DNA of 8,360 bases from CAZART01 sp964487555 (lineage in GTDB: Bacteria; Bacteroidota; Rhodothermia; Rhodothermales; VXPQ01). The notes beneath the pieces were generated by a model that searched no databases, was not told the DNA's origin, and saw only the letters and a program-made list of their open reading frames with translations. Below are positions 1 to 5,989 of this stretch, one piece after another (within the stretch, counting starts at the first letter, position 1; each line of letters starts with the position of its first letter). The stretch spans positions 1-8,360 of the forward strand of contig CAZART010000176.1 in NCBI GenBank assembly GCA_964487555.1, given 5' to 3'. The position numbers and the translations under genes are program-made.

Positions 1-2
1 TC

Positions 3-1742
3 TCAATAGCCGACCGCCACGTCCTCGCCGCGCGGATCCGCCCCGCCGCGATAGAGCACGCCGGCTTCGAGGTGGTGCACCGTGATTCCGTCGGCGCGGC
101 CCCATGGGCCGTCTTCTTCGAGCCCCCATCCCCTGTCAAGCAGGTTGCGCCGCACGTCTGCCGGCAGCGCCAGCGGCTCGTACTCCAGTACGTCCGGCAG
201 CCACTGATGGTGGACGCGACCGGCGTTCACCGCCTCCTGGATGTTCATCCGGTGGTCCACCACGTTCATGATGACCTGGTAGACGATCGTTATGATGCGG
301 CCGCCGCCCGGCGAGCCGATCACCATGAACAGGCGCCCCTCCGGATCCTCTACAATGGTCGGGGTCATGGAGGATAGCATCCGCTTGCCGGGCTCGATCG
401 CGTTGGCCTCGGCGCCGACGAGTCCGAACATGTTCGGCACGCCCGGCTTGGCGGCAAAGTCGTCCATCTCGTTATTGAGGAAAAAGCCGGCCCCATCGAC
501 CACGACGTCCGATCCGTAACCGCCGTTGAGCGTCGTCGTCGTACTAACGGCGTTGCCCTGCACATCCACCACGGAATAATGCGTCGTTTCGGTGGATTCG
601 AGCGCCAGCGGGTCGCCGTGCGATACCTGTATGCTGGAATCCGCCCGGTACGGATCGAAATCAGCCATGCGTTCCCGCATGTAGGCCTTGTCGATCAACG
701 CGCCCACCGGCACGTCGAAGTAATCCGGATCGCCCAACCACTGCGCCCGATCGGCGTAGACCCGGCGCATCGCCTCCCCCATCAGGTGGATCGTCGAGCT
801 TGACTGATATCCCAGCCCCCGGATGTCGTGCGGCTCGGCCGCGTTCAGGAGCTGAAGCAGTGCGATGCCTCCGGAGGAGGGGGGGCGCATCGAGATGAGC
901 CGGTAATCCCGATAGGTGCCCGTGACCGGCTCCCGCTCGACGGCCTGGTAGGCCGCGAGATCCTCCAGGGTGATCAAGCCCCCGCCCTTTTCCATTTCGC
1001 GGACGATGAGCTCCGCCGTTTTTCCCCGATAAAATCCGTCGCGACCGCGGTCGCGGATGCGCCGGAGAACATCCGCCAGATCTTTCTGGACGAAGAGATC
1101 ACCCGGCTGATATCGGCGGTCCGGAGAGCCCTTCGTGAAATACTTTCGTGTGCCTTCGTACCTGGACCACGTACGGTACCTCCCGTTGAAGCTGCGAGCT
1201 TTTCGCCGGCTCAGCCGATACCCCTCGTTGGCGAGACGAATCGCCGGCGCCATCACGTCTTCGAGCGGCAGCGTGCCGTAGCGCTCGTGCGCAAGCAGGA
1301 GTCCGGCCGGCGACCCCGGAACGCCTGAGGCCAGATACCCTTCCCTGCTCAGCCTGGAAACGAAGGCACCCGTGGAATCGAGATACATGTCGGACGTAGC
1401 GGCCGACGGCGCGACCTCACGGTAGTCGAATGACGTAGTGCGGCCGTCGGCCATGCGAATCACCATAAACCCGCCGCCGCCGAGATTGCCGGCGGAGGGA
1501 TGCACGACGGCGAGCGCGAAGCCCGTCGCGACGGCGGCATCGACGGCATTTCCTCCCCTGCGGAGGATTTCCACGCCCGCTTCGGAGGCTTCGTGCTCGG
1601 CCGAGACGACCATGCCGTTCTGCGCCTCGAGGGGGCCGGGCACGCCTTTGTCCAGAACGACCGTCCGCACGCAGCCCGACATCCAGACGGACGTGGATAC
1701 AACAAGAAATACGACGAGACCGAGCTTTCGGAAGGTGTTCAT
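3..1742 (-). CDS. ggt: gamma-glutamyltranspeptidase (glutathione hydrolase), predicted lipoprotein
   Basis: This is an N-terminal-nucleophile hydrolase that cleaves the gamma-glutamyl bond of glutathione and related peptides and hydrolyses or transfers the glutamyl group. The 579-aa length is normal for the family. Seen in the sequence: a basic start and hydrophobic stretch ending in MSGC (Cys24), a lipoprotein signal, so the enzyme is probably membrane-anchored and exported. Arg108 in DYREVAP matches the substrate-binding arginine of the E. coli enzyme. The autoprocessing site is TTHYSVVD, with Thr386 as expected nucleophile and first residue of the small subunit. NNEMDDF, the lid-loop stretch KPGVPNMFG, Ser457-Ser458 (LSSMTPT) and the oxyanion-type glycines in GSPGGGR (476-482) follow in order, as does HHQWLPD near the C-terminus. 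All key residues are intact. The ATG start at 1740-1742 is chosen because it gives a complete signal peptide; there is no clear Shine-Dalgarno. It is transcribed divergently from the symporter gene. Confidence in the family is very high. Confidence 0.97.
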   Translation of the reverse strand: MNTFRKLGLVVFLVVSTSVWMSGCVRTVVLDKGVPGPLEAQNGMVVSAEHEASEAGVEILRRGGNAVDAAVATGFALAVVHPSAGNLGGGGFMVIRMADGRTTSFDYREVAPSAATSDMYLDSTGAFVSRLSREGYLASGVPGSPAGLLLAHERYGTLPLEDVMAPAIRLANEGYRLSRRKARSFNGRYRTWSRYEGTRKYFTKGSPDRRYQPGDLFVQKDLADVLRRIRDRGRDGFYRGKTAELIVREMEKGGGLITLEDLAAYQAVEREPVTGTYRDYRLISMRPPSSGGIALLQLLNAAEPHDIRGLGYQSSSTIHLMGEAMRRVYADRAQWLGDPDYFDVPVGALIDKAYMRERMADFDPYRADSSIQVSHGDPLALESTETTHYSVVDVQGNAVSTTTTLNGGYGSDVVVDGAGFFLNNEMDDFAAKPGVPNMFGLVGAEANAIEPGKRMLSSMTPTIVEDPEGRLFMVIGSPGGGRIITIVYQVIMNVVDHRMNIQEAVNAGRVHHQWLPDVLEYEPLALPADVRRNLLDRGWGLEEDGPWGRADGITVHHLEAGVLYRGGADPRGEDVAVGY

Positions 1743-2118
1743 CCGATCAAATGACGTGTGCTGAATAGGAGAGGAAGAGGTAAGGCATTGAATGAGGACC
1801 TATGATAATGAGCATCCATGATAACATGACCGACACCGGAATAACTTGAATAATCGGCTATGGATTCCATACCCCACGAGCACGGGGCCGGGTGCGCTGG
1901 ACAGGCCGGACGCGTTGCCTTAGATTGCGGCACGTTCACAATCGTGCAGCCATCCCGCGGCACTGAGGGTGCTCCGCCGTAGCACCTGTTGCCCCCTCAA
2001 CCGCGTGTCTCAGGCGTCGAAGCGGCGGAATTCGCTCGAGTGCGTCCACATGCGCGGGGTGGGAGAACCTGAGCGGTGGCGGGGGGCCGGTACCCGAACA
2101 ACCAAGAGACGATATCAC
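1743..2118. promoter_or_regulatory. divergent intergenic region between ggt and the symporter gene
   Basis: This 376-bp spacer must hold the promoters for two genes that point away from each other. The half next to ggt (about 1743-1870) is clearly richer in A and T than the surroundings, which is where I would expect promoters. It carries a direct repeat of ATGATAA (1802-1808 and 1818-1824) and a 13-bp palindrome listed separately. The half next to the symporter (about 1871-2118) is GC-rich. I could not find a convincing -35/-10 pair on either strand: the best plus-strand guess, TTGAAT at 1846-1851 with CATACC at 1868-1873, is weak. Short open frames here do not look like genes. A reading frame open back to GTG at 1969 would add 50 residues to the symporter, but those residues are rich in Arg and Cys and unlike the family. 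Confidence 0.45.
1859..1871. promoter_or_regulatory. 13-bp perfect palindrome, possible operator
   Basis: TATGGATTCCATA reads the same on both strands around a central T/A pair at 1865. It lies in the AT-rich part of the divergent spacer, 117 bp from the ggt start and about 250 bp from the symporter start. An odd-length palindrome of two 6-bp arms suits a dimeric repressor or activator, and the position would allow control of either gene. I do not recognise it as the site of a known regulator. A palindrome of this size can occur by chance, so the functional reading is inference. Confidence 0.3.
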
Positions 2119-3942
2119 ATGGCGCTTGCACCGCTCGACTGGCTGCTTATTGCAGCGTATTTCGTTTTCTCCTTCGGCATCGCGATCTACTATTATCGAC
2201 GCGCCGGACAAAACACCTCCGAATTTTTCCTCACCGGCCGCAACATGCCGTGGTGGCTCGCCGGTACCAGCATGGTTGCGACGACCTTCGCCGCCGACAC
2301 CCCGCTTGCCGTGACGGAGCTCGTCGCCCAGAGCGGCATTGCCGGCAACTGGCTCTGGTGGAATTTCGCCTTCGGCGGGATGCTCACCGTCTTCTTCTTC
2401 GCGCGCCTGTGGCGGCGCAGCGGGGTGCTCACCGACGTCGAATTCGTCGAGATGCGCTACGCGGGAAAGGCGGCCGCTTGGCTGCGGGGCATTAAAGCGC
2501 TCTACTTCGGACTGCTGCTCAACTGCATCATCATGGGCTGGGTCGCCCTCGCCATGGAGACGGTGATCAGCATCCTCTTTCCCGGGCTCACGCTGTTCGG
2601 CCAGACGTCTTTCAATATTCTCGGCGCCACCATCAGCGCGTCGCTCATGCTCGTCGCGCTACTGTTGCTCGTCGTCGCAGTATATTCGCTTTTGTCGGGC
2701 CTCTGGGGCGTCGTAGTCACCGACGCCTTCCAGTTTGTCATCGCCATCGGCGGCAGCATCATCCTCGCCGTCTTCGTGCTCGATCTTCCCGAGATCGGCG
2801 GAATGAGCGGACTCATGGCCCAGCTCCCCGAACACACGTTCAACATCCTCCCGACCATCGGCGACGCCGCGGCCGGCGCCGGCGTGCTGGCGCTGAGCGC
2901 GGCCTCCTTCGTCGCGTACATCGGCGTGCAGTGGTGGTCGAGCTGGTATCCCGGCAACGAGCCCGGCGGCGGCGGCTACGTCGCCCAGCGCATGATGAGC
3001 GCCAAGGACGAAAAGCACTCGTTATTCGCCACGCTGTGGTTCACCATCGCCCACTACTGCCTGCGCCCGTGGCCCTGGATCATCGTCGCCCTCGCCGCGC
3101 TCGTCCTGTATCCCGGGCTCGAGGATCCACGCGAAGGATTCGTTCTCGTGATGCGCGATGTCCTGCCCGCAGGCCTGCTCGGCCTGCTCTTTGCCGCGTT
3201 CCTCGCGGCCTTCATGAGCACCGTCTCGACGCAGCTCAACTGGGGCACGTCCTATCTGGTCAACGATTTCTGGCGGCGCTTCATCAAGCGGGATCGCGAC
3301 GAGAAGTACTACGTGATGGTTTCACGCGTACTGACGTTCGTGCTCTCGATCCTGGCGATTTTCGTTACCGCAAACCTCGGCTCCATCAGCGAAGCGTGGG
3401 GACTCGTCCTCACGGCCAGCGCCGGACTCGGCCTCGTCCTGATCGTACGCTGGTACTGGTGGCGCGTGAACGCCTGGAGCGAGCTTGCCGCCACCGTCTC
3501 CCCCATCGCCCTCATGATCGTCGGCCTGATCCTGGGCGCCTTCGGCATCCGCGTGCCCGGCTTGATGGCCGACTTCCCGATCAACCTGTTTTCCGTCACC
3601 GCCTTCACGACCGTCGTCTGGCTGGGCGCGACCTATCTGACGCGGCCGACCCCACCCGATGTCCTCGACCGCTTCTACCGCGACATTCACCCCGGGGGCC
3701 CCGGCTGGAAGCCCGTTGCCGCCCGCAATCCCAACATACAGCCGGATGTCGGCCTCGGCGCCCTCGCGATCGACTGGCTCGTAGGCGTCGTCCTCGTATA
3801 CTCGACCCTCTTCGGCGTGGGCTATCTCTTGATGCACAAAACGGGCCTCACCGTTCTCTGCCTGAGCATCGCCGCCGCCTCGGCTGCGTACCTGTGGTGG
3901 GATATCGCACGACGGGAACGGGCGGACGCGCTTGCATTATGA
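2119..3942 (+). CDS. sodium:solute symporter family (SSS/SLC5) transporter
   Basis: This is an inner-membrane secondary transporter expected to couple solute uptake to sodium entry. The 607-aa product is almost entirely hydrophobic segments, probably 13 or more helices. Family marks seen: the first helix (about 7-26) followed by SEFFLTGRNMPWW (34-46); TSMVATTFAADTPLAV at the helix-2 position; and the conserved block LFAAFLAAFMSTVSTQLNWG (357-376) followed by SYLVNDFWRR, where serine/threonine residues form the second sodium site in this family. The C-terminal extension has FYRDIHPGGPGWKP (519-532), followed by two more hydrophobic segments. I associate that tail with a subfamily common in Bacteroidota and relatives. 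The substrate cannot be told from sequence; sugars, amino acids, or other organic solutes are all possible. ATG 2119 is preferred because the first helix follows at once; a GTG at 1969 would add 50 unlikely residues. There is only a weak purine-rich stretch (AAGAGA) upstream. The stop codon lies inside the first unit of a 33-bp tandem repeat. Confidence 0.93.
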   Translation: MALAPLDWLLIAAYFVFSFGIAIYYYRRAGQNTSEFFLTGRNMPWWLAGTSMVATTFAADTPLAVTELVAQSGIAGNWLWWNFAFGGMLTVFFFARLWRRSGVLTDVEFVEMRYAGKAAAWLRGIKALYFGLLLNCIIMGWVALAMETVISILFPGLTLFGQTSFNILGATISASLMLVALLLLVVAVYSLLSGLWGVVVTDAFQFVIAIGGSIILAVFVLDLPEIGGMSGLMAQLPEHTFNILPTIGDAAAGAGVLALSAASFVAYIGVQWWSSWYPGNEPGGGGYVAQRMMSAKDEKHSLFATLWFTIAHYCLRPWPWIIVALAALVLYPGLEDPREGFVLVMRDVLPAGLLGLLFAAFLAAFMSTVSTQLNWGTSYLVNDFWRRFIKRDRDEKYYVMVSRVLTFVLSILAIFVTANLGSISEAWGLVLTASAGLGLVLIVRWYWWRVNAWSELAATVSPIALMIVGLILGAFGIRVPGLMADFPINLFSVTAFTTVVWLGATYLTRPTPPDVLDRFYRDIHPGGPGWKPVAARNPNIQPDVGLGALAIDWLVGVVLVYSTLFGVGYLLMHKTGLTVLCLSIAAASAAYLWWDIARRERADALAL

Positions 3943-4036
3943 CGACCGCATGATTTCGACACGCATGCGGTACGACGACCGCACCGTTTCGACGCGCATG
4001 CGTTACGACGACCGCACCGTATCGTCACGTTGACGC
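3938..4036. repeat. imperfect 33-bp tandem repeat, three units, overlapping the symporter stop codon
   Basis: Units are 3938-3970, 3971-4003 and 4004-4036. Units 1 and 2 match at 27 of 33 positions. Units 2 and 3 match at 25 of 33, with the first 17 bases identical (TACGACGACCGCACCGT), then decay. The symporter's TGA (3940-3942) is part of unit 1, so the repeat begins at the very end of that gene. The unit junctions can fold: TGCGGT at 3966-3971 pairs perfectly with ACCGCA at 3978-3983 around a 6-base loop, and the next junction forms the same hairpin with one mismatch. There is no T-run after the hairpins, so this is not a standard Rho-independent terminator. It is not a CRISPR array because there are no spacers. 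Function unknown; it may limit RNA decay or terminate transcription by another route. Confidence 0.8.
4023..4035. promoter_or_regulatory. CGTCA/TGACG inverted repeat, possible operator
   Basis: CGTCA (4023-4027) and TGACG (4031-4035) are a perfect inverted pair separated by CGT. It lies in the decayed third unit of the 33-bp repeat, in the 241-bp spacer before the glycosyltransferase. The same CGTCA word is the core of the 8-bp direct repeat at 4191-4222. Shared half-sites in inverted and direct arrangement upstream of one gene would fit a regulator binding region, but this is inference and the words are short. The rest of the spacer (4037-4183) shows nothing I can name. Confidence 0.25.
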
Positions 4037-4183
4037 GTCTGCGATCGGGCGGCGTGCCGTGCTGCAACGCATCGACGGCATCCAACGCCGGCTACGACCA
4101 AACTGCCCCGACGGCGAAACGTCCGCGGGCCGCAGTTCGTCAGATGGCGGAACTCCCCGATACGCCGCTAATACCCGACCCGC

Positions 4184-5449
4184 TTGGATCACGTCACCAC
4201 GTCATCACGTCAACACGTCGCCCCGCGACCGCGCCTCTTAGTCGTGGTGAACGTTTTCGAGCCCGACCTCGGCGGCGGCGTGCTGTTCGCCGACCTGTGC
4301 TACGGCCTGGCCGAACGCGGAATCGACGTCACGGTCAAGTGCGCGTATCCGTACTATCCGGAGTGGCGTGACAAATCCGGGGAGAACGGTCTTGGCATCC
4401 GCCGAACCGAAACGCGTGGCGTTCGCATCGAGCGACACGGCCTCTACATTCCCCGAAAACCCAATTCCCTTCCGGAGCGGTTGATGTATGAGGGGTCTTT
4501 TTTAGCGTCGTTGATCCGCCGCATCCCCGCTCGTCGGCATTTCGATGCGATGATGGTATTCTGCCCGCTGATCGGCGCCGTGGCCTACGGCGCGGTGTGC
4601 CGCCGGCTGACGGGCATTCCTTTCTGGCTGAACGTGCAGGACCTGGCCGCCGAAGCCGCCGCGGCCGGCGGCATCAGCGGCGGCGCCGTTGCACATTCGG
4701 CGAAGCGCGTTCAGGATGCACTCTTCAACCAGGCCGACGTGTGGAGTACGATATCGCCCGCGATGGTCAGCCGCCTCGACGAACGGCGAAGACGGGACCA
4801 GCCGCTCATCTACGTCCCCAACTGGCTCCATCAGTCGCTCGCCGAGGCTATCGCACGACGGCCTTCGAAGGTAGGACGCACGCCCGGCACGCCCGTCCGG
4901 TTGCTCTATTCCGGCAACATCGGGACAAAACAGGGCCTCCTCGAATTTTGCCGCGTGCTGCACGAGAGCGATGCCGACATCCACTTTCGAATCCAGGGGG
5001 ACGGCAGCGAGGGGCCGCGCCTGCGCGACTGGGTGCGGGATAGCGGGGACGGACGGTTCCTGTTCCATCCACTTACCGATGAAGACGGCCTCGCCACCGC
5101 CATCCATGAATCGGATTACTACGTCATCACCGAGCGGGAGGGCATCGGCGGATCGTTTATCCCGAGCAAGCTGATTCCGGCGCTGGCCGCGGCTACGCCG
5201 GTGCTGGCCGTCTGCGATGCCGACAGCCCGTTCGGCCGCGAAATGGAGGCCTACCTGCCGGGACCGCGCTTCAGCTGGGGTGAACTCGACGATCTCCCAC
5301 GCGCGCTCTCCGCGGCGCCCGCCGGTCAATACGTTCAGTGGCAGAAAAACGCGGCGGAACGGGCTCCGTTCTACGATCGCGACCGTGTGCTCACCCTCTA
5401 CGAGAACGCACTTCGCCGGATCTGCGCGGGCGAGGATCCGCGACCCTGA
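4184..5449 (+). CDS. GT4-family glycosyltransferase, WcaI-like
   Basis: This is a GT-B fold enzyme expected to transfer a sugar from a nucleotide donor to a lipid-linked or polysaccharide acceptor at the cytoplasmic face of the membrane. It resembles WcaI, the colanic-acid glycosyltransferase. N-terminal half: the first strand LLVVVNVFEP and glycine loop DLGGG (28-32), YPYYPEW (55-61), GLYIPRKPNSLPERL, and NVQDLAAEAA (150-159), all placed as in WcaI relatives. C-terminal half: YVPNW, then SGNIGTKQGL (243-252), the start of the donor-binding domain, EREGIGGS (317-324), and FIPSKLIPAL (325-334), the WcaI-type equivalent of the GT4 donor-site motif. Length (421 aa) is normal. The start is uncertain: an in-frame stop at 4169-4171 leaves only TTG 4184 or GTG 4244/4247, none with a ribosome site. 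The two GTGs would cut the first beta strand, so TTG is listed. No other polysaccharide genes are visible nearby. Confidence 0.9.
   Translation: MDHVTTSSRQHVAPRPRLLVVVNVFEPDLGGGVLFADLCYGLAERGIDVTVKCAYPYYPEWRDKSGENGLGIRRTETRGVRIERHGLYIPRKPNSLPERLMYEGSFLASLIRRIPARRHFDAMMVFCPLIGAVAYGAVCRRLTGIPFWLNVQDLAAEAAAAGGISGGAVAHSAKRVQDALFNQADVWSTISPAMVSRLDERRRRDQPLIYVPNWLHQSLAEAIARRPSKVGRTPGTPVRLLYSGNIGTKQGLLEFCRVLHESDADIHFRIQGDGSEGPRLRDWVRDSGDGRFLFHPLTDEDGLATAIHESDYYVITEREGIGGSFIPSKLIPALAAATPVLAVCDADSPFGREMEAYLPGPRFSWGELDDLPRALSAAPAGQYVQWQKNAAERAPFYDRDRVLTLYENALRRICAGEDPRP
4191..4222. repeat. 8-bp direct repeat, four units, at the 5' end of the glycosyltransferase gene
   Basis: Four consecutive units read ACGTCACC, ACGTCATC, ACGTCAAC and ACGTCGCC. 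The first five bases never change; variation is confined to positions 6 and 7. Because 8 is not a multiple of 3, gaining or losing a unit changes the reading frame. The repeat lies three codons after the TTG start listed for the glycosyltransferase. It also lies downstream of an ATG at 4144 that is in a different frame and would read into the enzyme with five or two units instead of four. The units are not identical, which argues against fast slippage today. A row of binding sites with a CGTCA core is the alternative reading. Confidence 0.75.
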
Positions 5450-5472
5450 CCGGGTACGTCGAGCCTAGATCT

Positions 5473-5542
5473 TGCCACCGAACGAACGGCACTTAGCGAT
5501 GGGTTTTGGACGAGCATACCGCCGAATGATCGGCGTTCGGCG
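5473..5542. repeat. paired 18-bp near-palindromic elements upstream of the GroES-like gene
   Basis: TGCCACCGAACGAACGGC (5473-5490) and TACCGCCGAATGATCGGC (5517-5534) match at 14 of 18 positions and start 44 bp apart. The second copy contains a perfect hairpin: CGCCGA (5520-5525), loop ATGA, TCGGCG (5530-5535). A competing hairpin pairs CGCCGAA (5520-5526) with TTCGGCG (5536-5542), and a third long-range pairing joins CCGAACG (5478-5484) with CGTTCGG (5534-5540). These pairings are mutually exclusive in part. The block lies 23 bp after the glycosyltransferase stop and 48 bp before the GroES-like start. It could be a pair of operators, a folded RNA leader, or one copy of a dispersed REP-type repeat. 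I do not recognise it. Confidence 0.6.
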
Positions 5543-5590
5543 ACCGGTTGAGGCGGAACCAGCGGGGCCTTCGCTCCGTCCTTCCCACCT

Positions 5591-5989
5591 ATGAACGAAT
5601 TGATCATTATCGGTGACCGCGTCCTCATCGCGCCGGATGAGGGTGAGAAGCAAACCGAATCGGGGCTCGTGCTTCCGGCGAGCGTCGCGGAGAAGGAGAA
5701 AGTGCGATCGGGCCGCGTGGAGAAGGTCGGGCCGGGCTACGTAATGCCGAACCCGGACTACACCGGCGAGCCGTGGGCGGCCGAGCGCGAGTCGGTTCGC
5801 TATCTACCCTTGCAGGCGCGGCCGGGCGATTTTGCCTTCTTCCTTCAGAAAGAGGCGATCGACGTCAAATTCCAGGGGAAGAGCTACGTCATCCTCCCGC
5901 ACGGCGCCATCCTGGCCCTCGTGCGACGCCACCGTGAAGATCTTCCCAATGACGCCGAAGGCGTCGACATCGAAGACCTGCTGAATTAA
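5591..5989 (+). CDS. GroES-family (Cpn10-like) protein, divergent paralogue
   Basis: The 132-aa product has the chaperonin-10 pattern: an opening strand with GDRVLIAPDE (8-17), a mobile-loop-like segment TESGLVLPASVAEKEK with GLVL where GroES has its GroEL-binding IVL-type tripeptide, then SGRVEKVGPGY and a closing strand. It differs from the roughly 97-aa housekeeping GroES by an expanded middle, MPNPDYTGEPWAAE through YLPLQARPGDFAFFLQKEAI, and an acidic C-terminal tail (EGVDIEDLLN). I know this longer form as a GroES-like protein of Bacteroidota and relatives; its exact role is not established to my knowledge. It may cap a chaperonin or act apart from it. No groEL lies next to it in this window, so it is probably not the main groESL copy. 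The ATG at 5591 has no Shine-Dalgarno in front of it. It is preceded by paired hairpin-forming elements and converges on the kinase gene with a 4-bp overlap. Confidence 0.85.
   Translation: MNELIIIGDRVLIAPDEGEKQTESGLVLPASVAEKEKVRSGRVEKVGPGYVMPNPDYTGEPWAAERESVRYLPLQARPGDFAFFLQKEAIDVKFQGKSYVILPHGAILALVRRHREDLPNDAEGVDIEDLLN
5986..5989. other. shared stop region of two convergent genes (TTAA)
   Basis: The four bases TTAA hold the TAA stop of the plus-strand GroES-like gene (5987-5989) and, on the other strand, the TAA stop of the kinase gene (5986-5988). The genes therefore overlap tail to tail by 4 bp, with no space for a terminator between them. Transcripts from each side must run into the neighbouring gene unless they stop inside it, giving overlapping 3' ends. 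Confidence 0.9.

Noticed and set aside
1739..1963. Small minus-strand frame (74 codons) whose stop overlaps the ggt start as ATGA
   Set aside because: The overlap looks like translational coupling, but the start is GTG without a ribosome site, the product has no recognisable features, and it covers the AT-rich promoter region. Chance is the simpler reading.
1969..2118. 50-residue N-terminal extension of the symporter from GTG 1969
   Set aside because: The extra residues are Arg- and Cys-rich and precede the normal first helix; ATG 2119 gives the usual family N-terminus.
2931..3953. Open frame of 340 codons in another plus-strand frame inside the symporter gene
   Set aside because: The product is dominated by Arg, Pro and His, the signature of a shifted GC-rich membrane-protein gene.
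3938..4036. CRISPR array
   Set aside because: Units are directly adjacent, with no unique spacers, and there are only three.
3822..4085. Minus-strand frame encoding three 11-residue repeats (RCGRRNACASK-like)
   Set aside because: The peptide repeats are a by-product of the 33-bp DNA repeat, and the frame runs antisense into the symporter gene.
4502..5329. Open frame of 275 codons on the minus strand inside the glycosyltransferase gene
   Set aside because: It is antisense to conserved glycosyltransferase motifs, its own product is low in recognisable structure, and it has no start context.
5473..5560. Integron attC site or CIRCE heat-shock operator
   Set aside because: No paired GTTRRRY/RYYYAAC core boxes for attC, and no TTAGCACTC-N9-GAGTGCTAA for CIRCE.
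5450..5590. Rho-independent terminator after the glycosyltransferase
   Set aside because: The hairpins present are not followed by a T-run, and the only short T-run (5504-5507) lies before the stronger hairpin.
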